A DNA stretch of 31,090 bases, from NCBI GenBank assembly GCA_964448465.1, contig CAYUVY010000009.1, positions 1 to 31,090 of the forward strand. The letters run 5' to 3'. The notes under the pieces were generated by a model, which saw only the letters and a list, made by a program, of their open reading frames with translations, made no database searches and was not told the DNA's origin. Within the stretch, counting starts at the first letter, position 1. Every line of letters begins with the position of its first letter. Shown here one piece after another: positions 7,351-15,132 of this stretch. The stretch is from CAYTYZ01 sp964448465 (GTDB lineage: Bacteria > Patescibacteriota > Microgenomatia > UBA12405). The position numbers and the translations under genes are program-made.

Positions 7351-8488
7351 TTTTAGATAGTTGCATCATAATTTTTTCTAACTTCAAGATAGTCTTTTTC
7401 CATGTCCATCTACTAAGTATTTCTTTTCTCGCAGCACTTCCTAATCTTTCTCGCAAATTTTTATCACTTATAAGCGCAAAAATTTTATTAGCTAAATCAA
7501 TCTCATCCTGCGGATTTGATAAGTACCCGTTTCTGTCTTGTTTCATGAAATCAACCATCCCACAACAATTTGTTGTTATGATAGCTCTGCCCGCAGAAGC
7601 TGCTTCCAGCATTGTTGTCAATACACCCTCTTTTGCAAAAGAGGGGAATACGCAAACTTTGCTATTATTATATGTCTTATTTTTTGCTTCTTCAGGTAAA
7701 TATTCTTTAAATTTAACAAACGAATTTAGCTCCAAATCTGTTGCCAAAGCCATAAGTTGTTCACGATATGCACCTTTACCTATTATTAATACGTTTAATT
7801 TGCTTACTTTAAATTTATTTTTTAATATATGGATCGCCTTAAGTAAATATTGGACCCCTTTTGTTTCTATAAGTCTTCCGATATACAGAATATCAACCGA
7901 TTCAGCAGATTTAGTCGGATAAAAAGAAATTTCATCTATCCCATTATGTAAAACATCAATTTTAGACTTCAAAGAATAAATTTTAGTCCATCCTTCTGCA
8001 ATGGAGACACTGTCTGCAGTTAGTTTATCAGCGTGTCTTACTGCAATATGGTCCTCGTACCACCATTTAGTGTCCACTCCTTGAAGACTTAAAAGAAGTG
8101 GCGTACCAGATGGAACGGATAAGTTAGCAGGCGAATAGTGGGTGTATACCAAGTCATAACTGTTTTTCAAAAATAGCTCAGAAACTTGCCGACTTAGTGA
8201 CCAGTAAAGTTGGTGCAACTCCTCATGTGTCAATGAGCTTTTTACAAAATTTCCATATTTTTTGTGCAAACCAATTCCAATAAAATGAATTTGCGAGTTA
8301 TCCTTTTTGAAATTTGCAAAATATGGTTGAGGATTTTTGACTTCTAGGTAAACAAAATGTACAAGATGTCCCAGTTGACTTAAATATTTAGCTTTCATCA
8401 GGGTCACAACTTCTCCTCCACCCAAAATTGTACTTGCAGTCGGCAGATAAATAGCTATCTTAAGTTTAACGTTTCCTTTTGTGTTCAT
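7337..8488 (-). CDS. GT4-family glycosyltransferase
   Basis: A 383-residue GT-B fold enzyme. The N-terminal domain starts KIAIYLPTAS with GGGE near residue 25, the usual acceptor-side glycine loop. The C-terminal domain has ILYIGRLIETKG, a GKGAYREQL segment, and the donor-binding stretch FAKEGVLTTMLEAASAG, which corresponds to the EX7E motif of GT4 enzymes. It ends with the typical WTWKKTILKLEKIM helix. It probably transfers a sugar from a nucleotide-sugar donor onto a cell-surface glycan precursor at the inner membrane face; donor and acceptor cannot be told. The start overlaps the HAD gene stop by 4 bases and the 3' end overlaps the HprK-like gene by 14, so they form one operon. Confidence 0.88.
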   Translation of the reverse strand: MNTKGNVKLKIAIYLPTASTILGGGEVVTLMKAKYLSQLGHLVHFVYLEVKNPQPYFANFKKDNSQIHFIGIGLHKKYGNFVKSSLTHEELHQLYWSLSRQVSELFLKNSYDLVYTHYSPANLSVPSGTPLLLSLQGVDTKWWYEDHIAVRHADKLTADSVSIAEGWTKIYSLKSKIDVLHNGIDEISFYPTKSAESVDILYIGRLIETKGVQYLLKAIHILKNKFKVSKLNVLIIGKGAYREQLMALATDLELNSFVKFKEYLPEEAKNKTYNNSKVCVFPSFAKEGVLTTMLEAASAGRAIITTNCCGMVDFMKQDRNGYLSNPQDEIDLANKIFALISDKNLRERLGSAARKEILSRWTWKKTILKLEKIMMQLSKNGKN

Positions 8489-9138
8489 AAATATTGATTC
8501 AATACTTCTAATGTTTGGTTTTTAGAATGCTTAATGTGTACAAAGTCCCAGCCAAAAGACTTTGCCATAAACAAATTATTTTCTTCATCATCTACAAGAA
8601 TAACTTGGTCATAAAACTCTCTACCTTTAACTATCTTACTTATTTCAAGATCAGGCTTAGATGCCCCCATCTCGTCTGATATGTAGATTAAATCTGGAAT
8701 AAAAAAATTTAATATTCCCAGGTTTTTCATCACTATTCTTCTTGAAGGTCTACCATTAGTTATTATCCCTAAATCATATAAAGGCTTAAGTTTTGTTAAA
8801 TACCTGATCACACCTGGAAAAAGTTTATATCTTTTCTGCCTAGATCTAAAAAGAAGGAGCTCGTTTATTTGGTTCCCTTTCCCAAGAGTTACAAGGGTAG
8901 CCAATAATAGTTTTCTTTGATTATCCATCTCTTGCTTAAGATTGAGTGTGCTCTTATCTAGTCGTGGAGTATACATGTTGTCATAGTCACTACCTATTGT
9001 TTTTACTACAATATCCTTACTAAGTCCTGTTACAGAAATAAGCGCATCTATATCAAACTCCTTTTGAGTTTTTACTCGATAAAGTAGTGTGTCGCCAAGA
9101 TCAAAATATATTATTTTTTTATTACCGTGCGTGTCCAT
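8485..9138 (-). CDS. HAD-superfamily hydrolase
   Basis: A 217-residue protein with the four HAD motifs: FDLGDTLL (nucleophile D13), IITNGRP (motif II), KPDLEI (motif III lysine) and ILVDDEENN (motif IV acidic pair). The segment between motifs I and II is a helical C1-type cap. The residue two after the nucleophile, normally an aspartate acting as acid/base, is Gly15, with Asp at 16; DLG variants are known in some HAD phosphatases, so activity is possible but should not be assumed. The start overlaps the end of the NDPK-like gene by 28 bases and the end overlaps the GT4 gene by 4. In a glycan operon it may dephosphorylate a sugar phosphate, which is inference only. Confidence 0.85.
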   Translation of the reverse strand: MDTHGNKKIIYFDLGDTLLYRVKTQKEFDIDALISVTGLSKDIVVKTIGSDYDNMYTPRLDKSTLNLKQEMDNQRKLLLATLVTLGKGNQINELLLFRSRQKRYKLFPGVIRYLTKLKPLYDLGIITNGRPSRRIVMKNLGILNFFIPDLIYISDEMGASKPDLEISKIVKGREFYDQVILVDDEENNLFMAKSFGWDFVHIKHSKNQTLEVLNQYL

Positions 9139-9803
9139 TTTTTCATTTCTTGATTTTCTGGTAAGCGTGCACGAGACAGTATATCGGAAAATAAACTACT
9201 ATCTGAAGCTTGAAGCTGTGCTGCCTCAAGTGGTGTCAACAAATCTACCAAGGTAATGCATGTTTCATCAACACTATCCGGAGTGTGAACCCCGTTCATC
9301 AATATACTGCTAATTGCAGTTTCGTATTCCTTGTCCGGAAGTGCGTCAAGTAATTGCCCGTTTACGTTTTTAGATGGTGGCAAAATTGCCCCACGCAGAC
9401 CATAACCTGGTCTCAGGACACCATCAACATATAAAGAAGGATAACCCTTTAACTTATTAACCATAAGGTCAAAATCTTTCTGCGCTCCTGCGTGAGCTAA
9501 AAAAAAGAAAGCCACTTTCCCCAAGTTAGTATCTAAAAGGGTTTTGTAATAGCGATCTTCTCTAGATTTTGAATAGAAAATATTCATTACTCTTAATGAT
9601 TTATCAGACTTGTCACCCAAATCCCTATACATGGTTTTATAAATCCTGGTTCTTGTTAAAAAATACGGCATAAAGTCTTCGGGCAAGTTAAGCCTTTCCG
9701 ATAACCAATTGTTTTTACCATTTAGCACCTCCTGTATTGTTATATCTAGTCCAGTTTCAACTGCATGAGGTTTTACAACAATCAGACCAAGAGCTTCTTT
9801 CAT
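9111..9803 (-). CDS. Nucleoside-diphosphate-kinase-like protein
   Basis: A 230-residue divergent member of the NDP kinase fold. The N-terminus GLIVVKPHAVETG matches the first strand of NDPK, with K11 in the ATP-lysine position. GLRGAIL (135-141) matches the substrate arginine region. MNGVHTPDSVDE (169-180) matches the NxxHGSDS motif, with H173 at the phosphohistidine position; the following GSD is replaced by TPD. It is longer than ordinary NDPK (about 140 residues) because of an insertion around residues 40-95. It may be a true kinase with another substrate or a derived nucleotide-binding protein. It has its own TATAAT box 7 bases before the start and leads the HAD, GT4 and HprK-like genes. 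Confidence 0.7.
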   Translation of the reverse strand: MKEALGLIVVKPHAVETGLDITIQEVLNGKNNWLSERLNLPEDFMPYFLTRTRIYKTMYRDLGDKSDKSLRVMNIFYSKSREDRYYKTLLDTNLGKVAFFFLAHAGAQKDFDLMVNKLKGYPSLYVDGVLRPGYGLRGAILPPSKNVNGQLLDALPDKEYETAISSILMNGVHTPDSVDETCITLVDLLTPLEAAQLQASDSSLFSDILSRARLPENQEMKKWTRTVIKK

Positions 9804-9810
9804 AAACTAT

Positions 9811-9816
9811 ATTATA
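9811..9816 (-). promoter_or_regulatory. -10 box of the NDPK-like operon
   Basis: TATAAT on the minus strand, 7 bases before the ATG at 9803, placed in the 19-base gap after the upstream GT4 gene. It predicts a leaderless mRNA and makes the last four island genes a separately started unit. Confidence 0.6.
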
Positions 9817-9822
9817 TCAAAA

Positions 9823-10965
9823 TTATGCCTTATTTAAGACTTTTTCGTATACATTCAAATATTTTTGAACTGACTTAGCGTTTTGATACTTACTATTAAA
9901 AAGAATATTTCCTTTTGTAGCAAGTTTATTTTGAAGTTGAATGTTTCCCGCAACTCTAAGGATTACCCCAGAGAGTTGATCCGTACTTGCCCTATCTACA
10001 AGCAAAGCCCCTCCAGAACCTTTAAATAGTTCTGGCACTCCGCCAACTTTCGTAGCGATAATAACTCGCTTTCTGGCTAATAATTCCAAAACTGTAGTGG
10101 GTATACTTTCAAAAAGAGAAGGTTGAACAAAAATACTATGTCTTGCTGCTACCAATTCTATACCTGTAATTGGCTCATATACTCCTTCAAAAAAAACATT
10201 GTTACCTAAGCTAAGTGACTTAACCAAGTAATCCAACCTATCTCGGTCCTTGCCGTCTCCGTATATGTGCAGCGTTATTTTAGGATTAGATTTTACTACA
10301 GCTAGCATTGCTGCAATTAGAAAGTCTAATCCTTTTTCTGGTGATAACCTGCTAATGCACGCGATAGAATTGTTTACTTTATTGGGTGGGCTAAAATCTA
10401 TCGTCGGTGATGGTATAAAATGTGGAATTACAGCAGTATCACCCTTATATCCTAAATATTTAACTACCCCACGGTTGGACTCGTTGCACCAAGTTATTAC
10501 TGTTTTTAGTTTATTAATCTTTTCCTTCAAGTCTGGCCAATACCAATGTTCAGTGTCCGTAGAAGGTGTTGTCATCTCAGTCCCAACGATAGGTATTTTT
10601 AAATTGCTTTTTTCAATCCATGTAAGCATTAGCTTGCCAAGTGGACATGCGTGAATAATGTCAGGTGACCAGACACTGAACATTTCTTCTATTTTTGAGA
10701 TAAGGATATTTTCGGGATTTCTGTCTTTCCTGTCAACATAGCTTATGTCTGAATAATAAGTTTCAATATTATATTTTTTTAAAATATCTAACCAATAACC
10801 TGTGCTAGGTTTGATACCCGTAAAAAGCTTGACATCTACCCCTTGCTCTTTTAGTAAGATAGCTAGCTGAACCATATAAAATTCTGTACCACCCAAACCT
10901 GATAAATAATCTGCAAACAAGGCAACTCTTGATATTCTTGTTTTATCGATATTTTTTTTGTTCAT
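9823..10965 (-). CDS. GT4-family glycosyltransferase
   Basis: A 380-residue GT-B glycosyltransferase counted from the ATG at 10965 (MNKKNIDKTR). A GTG at 10986 would add 7 residues and overlap the Nudix gene; neither start has a Shine-Dalgarno site. The acceptor domain has FADYLSGLGGTEFYMVQLA near the start. The donor domain has CISRLSPEKGLDFLIAAM, LHIYGDGKDRDRL, VYEPITGIELVAARHSIFV and PSLFESIPTTVLELLARK, the last holding the EX7E pattern, followed by KVGGVPELF. This is a standard GT4 architecture. It follows a Nudix gene on the same strand with about 7 bases between them, so the two are probably co-transcribed. The sugar and the acceptor are unknown; a surface polysaccharide or glycolipid is likely. 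Confidence 0.88.
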   Translation of the reverse strand: MNKKNIDKTRISRVALFADYLSGLGGTEFYMVQLAILLKEQGVDVKLFTGIKPSTGYWLDILKKYNIETYYSDISYVDRKDRNPENILISKIEEMFSVWSPDIIHACPLGKLMLTWIEKSNLKIPIVGTEMTTPSTDTEHWYWPDLKEKINKLKTVITWCNESNRGVVKYLGYKGDTAVIPHFIPSPTIDFSPPNKVNNSIACISRLSPEKGLDFLIAAMLAVVKSNPKITLHIYGDGKDRDRLDYLVKSLSLGNNVFFEGVYEPITGIELVAARHSIFVQPSLFESIPTTVLELLARKRVIIATKVGGVPELFKGSGGALLVDRASTDQLSGVILRVAGNIQLQNKLATKGNILFNSKYQNAKSVQKYLNVYEKVLNKA

Positions 10966-10972
10966 TCTATAC

Positions 10973-11479
10973 TTAGGACAAAACACCCGTTGAATTTAAA
11001 GAAAGATATTCATCCTTGGTTTTTAGCCAAGGTATAAGCTCGAATACCTTATCAAGACCATATGCTTTTACAAACTTGACCTTATCTTCTTCAATCTCTT
11101 CGTCAGACTCTTTAGCACTGAGAATTAGATCGGTACTATTTGCTTCCAGTCTAAGAAAAGTTCTGACTTGCAAAAATGACTCTTTAATAATTCCTTCTTC
11201 GCTACTTTTTACATCGTAGTAGCCAAAAAACTCAATGCGAGGCACGTCTCTTGAAATGTCTAGGCCAGTCTCTTCTTTAACTTCGCGGACAACAGTGTCC
11301 TTAATTGACTCCCCGATTTTTGGATGACCCCCAGGTAGTTGCCATTTTTCACCATTTTTTGAAACGATAATAAGACATTTATCTTTGGTATATAACCAAA
11401 CATAAACCTGCTTAATTTCTACAGCCGAATCTTCGAGCCTAATATTTTTAGAGGTGTACCACTGAGCTTTATAATCCAT
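10973..11479 (-). CDS. Nudix hydrolase
   Basis: A 168-residue Nudix protein with a perfect GX5EX7REUXEEXGU box at residues 51-73 (GGHPKIGES then REVKEETGL). It hydrolyses a nucleoside diphosphate linked to another group; nucleotide sugars or oxidised nucleotides are candidates. The start has TATAAT 5 bases upstream, with TTGATT 18 bases before that, so the mRNA should be leaderless. It is the first gene of the minus-strand half of the glycan block and is divergent from a second, unrelated-looking Nudix gene only 42 bases away. The C-terminal tail after the box is acidic (ESDEEIEED). Confidence 0.88.
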   Translation of the reverse strand: MDYKAQWYTSKNIRLEDSAVEIKQVYVWLYTKDKCLIIVSKNGEKWQLPGGHPKIGESIKDTVVREVKEETGLDISRDVPRIEFFGYYDVKSSEEGIIKESFLQVRTFLRLEANSTDLILSAKESDEEIEEDKVKFVKAYGLDKVFELIPWLKTKDEYLSLNSTGVLS

Positions 11480-11521
11480 CGCTTATTATACGTTTACATA
11501 TAAGATATAATCAACACATAA
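11480..11521. promoter_or_regulatory. Divergent overlapping promoters of two Nudix genes
   Basis: This 42-base gap holds both promoters. On the minus strand TATAAT (11490-11485) lies 5 bases before ATG 11479, with TTGATT as -35. On the plus strand TATAAT (11506-11511) lies 10 bases before ATG 11522. The -35 region of the minus promoter overlaps the -10 box of the plus promoter, so polymerase can hardly occupy both at once and the two directions may compete. Confidence 0.6.
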
Positions 11522-12052
11522 ATGGATCTCGATTATCCAACACATATTATCAATAATTCCGACAAACTTGCCAAGACCACATTCGTGCCAACCCTGTTAA
11601 ATCTTGACAAAAATCTACTTGTAACACCTTTTGTTTTTGCTTTTCAAAACTCCATGGTTATGTTGTCTCTTGATAAAAATGGATGGTGGAACCCACAAGG
11701 TGGACACCAAGAAGGAAATGAAACGTTAACAGATGCTGTAACTAGGGAAGCTTATGAAGAAGCAGGAATACTAATCTCAGGTATATGTTTTGTGGGCGCA
11801 ATAAAATTTGAAACAATTGAATATAAATCAGAAAAAAGTAGAAGATACCCAGCAATGACATACCTACCAATTGGATATGCAAAAATAGATTCCATAGATC
11901 ATGATTGGGTGAAACATGAAACCAAAGACAGAAAACTTTCAAGTTATCCGGAGGCACTGGAATTACTTCGATTAAGAACTGATAATGGTTTAATGCTAAA
12001 AATATTTCAATTTATTTTTGAGGTTTATAATAACAAAGATGGAAAAAATTAG
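11522..12052 (+). CDS. Nudix hydrolase
   Basis: A 176-residue Nudix protein with the full box at residues 61-83 (GHQEGNETL then REAYEEAGI), preceded by WWNPQGG. It differs clearly from the divergent Nudix gene outside the box, so it is not a recent duplicate. The segment around residues 100-120 (SEKSRRYPAMTYLPIGYA) probably belongs to the substrate pocket. Its last 14 bases overlap the start of the following glycosyltransferase gene, so the two are translationally coupled. In this context it may trim or control a nucleotide sugar used by that enzyme. Confidence 0.87.
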   Translation: MDLDYPTHIINNSDKLAKTTFVPTLLNLDKNLLVTPFVFAFQNSMVMLSLDKNGWWNPQGGHQEGNETLTDAVTREAYEEAGILISGICFVGAIKFETIEYKSEKSRRYPAMTYLPIGYAKIDSIDHDWVKHETKDRKLSSYPEALELLRLRTDNGLMLKIFQFIFEVYNNKDGKN

Positions 12053-13724
12053 AATATCGTACAAGGGTGGGCTAGGTAGTTTGCGCTTTTCTGATTTATT
12101 GGAAAAACTAGATTTTAATAAAATTGACGAAATAAGTGCAGGGGAAACATTTAATATCTGGCAAGACTCTCCCATGAATTTTAGGCTAGAGTTTAGACAA
12201 GACGAATTATTTTTTATCTTTAAGAATCGTAAACAACCAAAATGGGAAGATCATTTTGCTAAACTAGAAGGCGAGAGAAAAATTAATCTTTCTGATATTG
12301 ATCATTTTTTAAGAATTTTTGAAATATTTGAGCTTAGTGAAGTTGCCACGACTCTAGCCTCCTACACAAAAATTATATATCAAGGGTATGAAATCTATGT
12401 CAGATTTTCTTCTGAATTAGGTTACTTTTGGGAGATAACTTGTTTACTTGATCGAGAAGATGAACAAAAGATTAATCTTCATGCAAAAAATATATTAAAA
12501 ATAGTCGAACTACTCAATCTGACCTATTGGACAGAGGAGGATCAACAAAAAACGATAAAGGATTCCAAATTTAATTTTATAAGTACAAAATATTCAATCA
12601 AAGAAGGATGGAGTGCTCTAAAACTAAAAATCCAAAAGTACCTTTATGAGACACGTCACTACGAACAGATTGATAAAAGTATTGGCAAAAAACGGATCAT
12701 AGACTTACTAGAAGAAATTGACAACGATTTTTCGTTAATTGAAAGATTCTACTTTGAAATTACTGGAAACCAACTTGTAAGTACAACTTACGACAAACCC
12801 TTCAATGCATTGCAAAAACTATATGAAAAAGTAATTTGCAACACGAAGTATTCAATCATAGTTCCATTTTTCAACGACAGTCAAAGAATTGCTCATTTAT
12901 TACTTTCTCTGGTTGGGCAAAAACTTCCTTCCATAATCAAAAACGGCATGGAAATAATAATTATTGACGACGGTTCTATCCAAGAGGAAAAAGACAAATT
13001 GTCAAAAATTATTATATATTACGAAAAGAAATTACCACTAAATCTGGTGAGTTTAAAGAACAATAGTGGTAGAAGTAATGCTAGAAATGTAGGCGGGTTA
13101 GTTTCCAAAGGTGAAGTACTTTTCTTTCTGGATGGTGACGTTGTTCTTCCTAGTAACTACATTCTAGAAAACTTATTTATCTACAAATTATTTCCAAAGG
13201 TAGTCACTGTTTCCATGAAAGAAAATATTTCCATACACGACGAAAGGTTAAGTCTTCTAGAGAACAGAGGGTATCTTCACGAACAGGATATTAATCCTTC
13301 TGATTTTAGAATGGGTAAAACTATTCACCCAGACGGAAAAGGCTTTAACAAAATGAATCATGATCCGCTAGTGTCAGTACACATTTCCTGCATCGATCAA
13401 ACAGACTTTTTCAAGAACTTTGGGAATGGAATAACTTGTGGTGTTTGGGAACTACCTTATATGGTAATTACCCACAATACGATGGTTCCTAAAAAAGGTT
13501 TTTTGGCTGTAAATGGTTTCTCAAAAAAGTTTAAGGGATGGGGGTTAGAAGATTCTTTCTTTGGCGCTATGCTGATATCAGTGGGCTACTACATCATCCC
13601 ATCCATGAAAACTCCAATTCTACACTTAAACCATCCTGTCAGGGAACTAAGCGAAGAAGATAGACAAAAAGATTTTATAAATAATATTGAAGTATACAAA
13701 GAACTTATCTCAGAAATAATTTAG
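12039..13724 (+). CDS. GT2-type glycosyltransferase with long unknown N-terminal region
   Basis: The protein has 561 residues from ATG 12039 (MEKIRISYKG), inside the end of the Nudix gene; an upstream in-frame start at 12018 would add 7 residues. Residues 1 to about 265 have no recognised domain. From about 270 a GT-A fold begins: YSIIVPFFNDS, IIIIDDGS near 309, GRSNARNVGG, and the metal-binding DGD at 365-367 within FFLDGDVVLP. GWGLEDSFF near 501 matches the C-terminal galactosyltransferase/chondroitin-synthase-type motif that positions the catalytic acid. It most likely extends a polysaccharide or glycoprotein chain in the cytoplasm. It is followed by 188 bases without a gene. Confidence 0.85.
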   Translation: MEKIRISYKGGLGSLRFSDLLEKLDFNKIDEISAGETFNIWQDSPMNFRLEFRQDELFFIFKNRKQPKWEDHFAKLEGERKINLSDIDHFLRIFEIFELSEVATTLASYTKIIYQGYEIYVRFSSELGYFWEITCLLDREDEQKINLHAKNILKIVELLNLTYWTEEDQQKTIKDSKFNFISTKYSIKEGWSALKLKIQKYLYETRHYEQIDKSIGKKRIIDLLEEIDNDFSLIERFYFEITGNQLVSTTYDKPFNALQKLYEKVICNTKYSIIVPFFNDSQRIAHLLLSLVGQKLPSIIKNGMEIIIIDDGSIQEEKDKLSKIIIYYEKKLPLNLVSLKNNSGRSNARNVGGLVSKGEVLFFLDGDVVLPSNYILENLFIYKLFPKVVTVSMKENISIHDERLSLLENRGYLHEQDINPSDFRMGKTIHPDGKGFNKMNHDPLVSVHISCIDQTDFFKNFGNGITCGVWELPYMVITHNTMVPKKGFLAVNGFSKKFKGWGLEDSFFGAMLISVGYYIIPSMKTPILHLNHPVRELSEEDRQKDFINNIEVYKELISEII

Positions 13725-13847
13725 TTAAATTAAATTGTGAATTTAATAAATACTTACCGACTATCCCCCCAAGACTCAAGTGAACATAACCTTTTGCTCT
13801 CAAAATAATACATTCCTAACCAACTTTCTATTCGAGTAGTATACGTA

Positions 13848-13856
13848 CGGGCCCGC
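13848..13856 (+). repeat. Copy of the tRNA-Asp 3' end (possible attachment site)
   Basis: CGGGCCCGC is identical to 6313-6321, the 3' acceptor strand of tRNA-Asp plus the discriminator and first C of CCA, in the same orientation. It stands out as a GC-only run in an AT-rich gap. The rest of the gap 13725-13898 shows no ORF, tRNA or terminator. Confidence 0.4.
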
Positions 13857-13898
13857 AGAATTCTTTCCACTTTTGTAATAATTTCCTCTTAATTAGCG

Positions 13899-13909
13899 TA
13901 ATATATACT
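13899..13909 (+). promoter_or_regulatory. -10 region of the htpX-like gene
   Basis: Two overlapping candidates, TAATAT (13899-13904, 8 bases before the ATG) and TATACT (13904-13909, 3 bases before the ATG). The first fits the spacing seen for the other genes. Confidence 0.45.
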
Positions 13910-13912
13910 GAT

Positions 13913-14788
13913 ATGCAGAATATTCAGTCCGAAATCGACTCCAATATCGCCAAAACCTGGCTAATTATGGGCATTTTTACGCTTTTGGTTGGCGGTACCA
14001 TCTACCTCATTACCCAGCTCACAGGTATGGGCAGTAGCGGCTTTTTATTCAGTATGGGCATTAGTTTAGCCATGTCTTTGGGCAGTTATTTCTATGGCTC
14101 CAATTTAGTCTTGTCTCTACATGGAGCCAAAGAAGTAGGCAGGGGAGAGCACCAGACTTATACCGAAATTACCAAAAGACTGAGTAATTCTATGCGTCTG
14201 CCTATGCCCAAACTTTACATTATCCAATCTCCAGCCTTAAATGCTTTTGCCACTGGTCGCGACCCCAATCGTGCGATTCTTTGTATCACCACAGGGTTAA
14301 TTAATTCTCTTACTCGCGAGGAATTATCCGGAGTAATCGCCCACGAACTTGGCCATGTACAAAATCTAGATATTCGCCTGTTAACTGTTGTTAGTATTCT
14401 CTTGGGCCTAATGAGCTCAGCCATTCATTATTTTCAATTTAGCTCCATGTTTGAGGGTCGTCGCGACAATCGCGATTCCAGCCCCATCTTTGGAGTTTTA
14501 GGCATATTTTTAATTATCTTTGCCCCCATTATTGCCACTTTAATTCAACTAGTAGTTTCTCGTCAGCGCGAATATCTAGCCGACGCAACTTCTGCTAAAG
14601 TTACCCACAACCCCCGCTGGTTAATTTCTGCCTTGCAAAAAATCTCCCAAAACCCCAAGGATTTTGCCCAGGCCCAGCAGGCTACCGCCACTATGTATAT
14701 AAGTAACCCTTTTGCCAATATTAAGGGCATTTTTTCTACCCATCCGCCAGTTGAGGACCGCATCCGCGCTTTGGAAAAATTTATTTAA
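13913..14788 (+). CDS. htpX: M48-family membrane zinc protease, HtpX-like
   Basis: A 291-residue integral membrane metalloprotease. Two membrane helices lie near the N-terminus (about 16-36 and 44-64). LYIIQSPALNAFATGRDPNR precedes the zinc motif HELGH (about 144-148), and the third ligand is the glutamate in SRQREYLADA (about 219). A further hydrophobic pair lies between about 160 and 215. The C-terminal THPPVEDRIRALEKF is typical of the family. It should degrade damaged or misfolded membrane proteins from the cytoplasmic side. It is a single gene with its own -10 box, convergent with a small membrane gene it overlaps by 4 bases. Codons here are visibly richer in GC than in the preceding glycan block. 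Confidence 0.93.
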   Translation: MQNIQSEIDSNIAKTWLIMGIFTLLVGGTIYLITQLTGMGSSGFLFSMGISLAMSLGSYFYGSNLVLSLHGAKEVGRGEHQTYTEITKRLSNSMRLPMPKLYIIQSPALNAFATGRDPNRAILCITTGLINSLTREELSGVIAHELGHVQNLDIRLLTVVSILLGLMSSAIHYFQFSSMFEGRRDNRDSSPIFGVLGIFLIIFAPIIATLIQLVVSRQREYLADATSAKVTHNPRWLISALQKISQNPKDFAQAQQATATMYISNPFANIKGIFSTHPPVEDRIRALEKFI

Positions 14789-15054
14789 CTACGAACAGCG
14801 TTTCTAGGTACTACAGTGGGTAGTGGAAAAGCTCTTGGCGGCAATGGGGGAGGAGGTAGTCTTTCAGGATCGAAAGTACACGATAAAATATCCGTAATAT
14901 CTGATAATCTGGCAGCACACAGTCTATGTTTTATCCCCCACCTAGAATCTAGAGCACTTTGAATACCTATGCCAGTCACACAACCTACACTTAACACTCC
15001 TAACATAAGTAATTCAAAAGCTGATACTCGGCTTCTTTTTCTTTGTTCATCCAT
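14785..15054 (-). CDS. Small membrane-anchored protein with proline-rich tail
   Basis: An 89-residue protein starting MDEQRKRSRV. A basic N-terminus is followed by one hydrophobic helix (about residues 11-32, FELLMLGVLSVGCVTGIG), a soluble stretch with cysteines, and a proline-rich C-terminus (PERLPPPPLPPRAFPLP). The ATG at 15054 is preferred to the longer frame from 15150 because TATAAT lies 7 bases upstream, matching its neighbours. The charge distribution suggests an N-in orientation with the proline-rich part outside. I do not recognise a family. It is divergent from dnaE and convergent with the htpX-like gene. Confidence 0.55.
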   Translation of the reverse strand: MDEQRKRSRVSAFELLMLGVLSVGCVTGIGIQSALDSRWGIKHRLCAARLSDITDILSCTFDPERLPPPPLPPRAFPLPTVVPRNAVRS

Positions 15055-15061
15055 GTCCCAT

Positions 15062-15067
15062 ATTATA
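15062..15067 (-). promoter_or_regulatory. -10 box of the small membrane gene
   Basis: TATAAT on the minus strand, 7 bases before the ATG at 15054. It decides that start. Confidence 0.5.
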
Positions 15068-15120
15068 TCTAAGAAAATTGGTATATCAACTGACACATTG
15101 AAAAAAGTCGATTCTAAAAT

Positions 15121-15126
15121 CATAAT
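15121..15126 (+). promoter_or_regulatory. -10 box of dnaE
   Basis: CATAAT, 6 bases before the ATG at 15133; no Shine-Dalgarno site is present. It predicts a leaderless dnaE transcript. Confidence 0.45.
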
Positions 15127-15132
15127 ACTCAC

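Larger units (their letters stand above)
6313..13856. mobile_element. Candidate genomic island at tRNA-Asp (glycan gene block)
   Basis: The block between the 3' end of tRNA-Asp and 13856 holds eight genes for glycan and nucleotide chemistry. They are visibly richer in A+T than the htpX-like and dnaE genes that follow. The 9 bases CGGGCCCGC of the tRNA end (6313-6321) recur in the same orientation at 13848-13856, in the AT-rich gap before the next chromosomal gene. This is how integration into a tRNA end leaves its traces. No integrase is present, so if it is an island it has lost its mobility gene. The repeat is short and partly self-complementary, which weakens the case. Confidence 0.4.
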
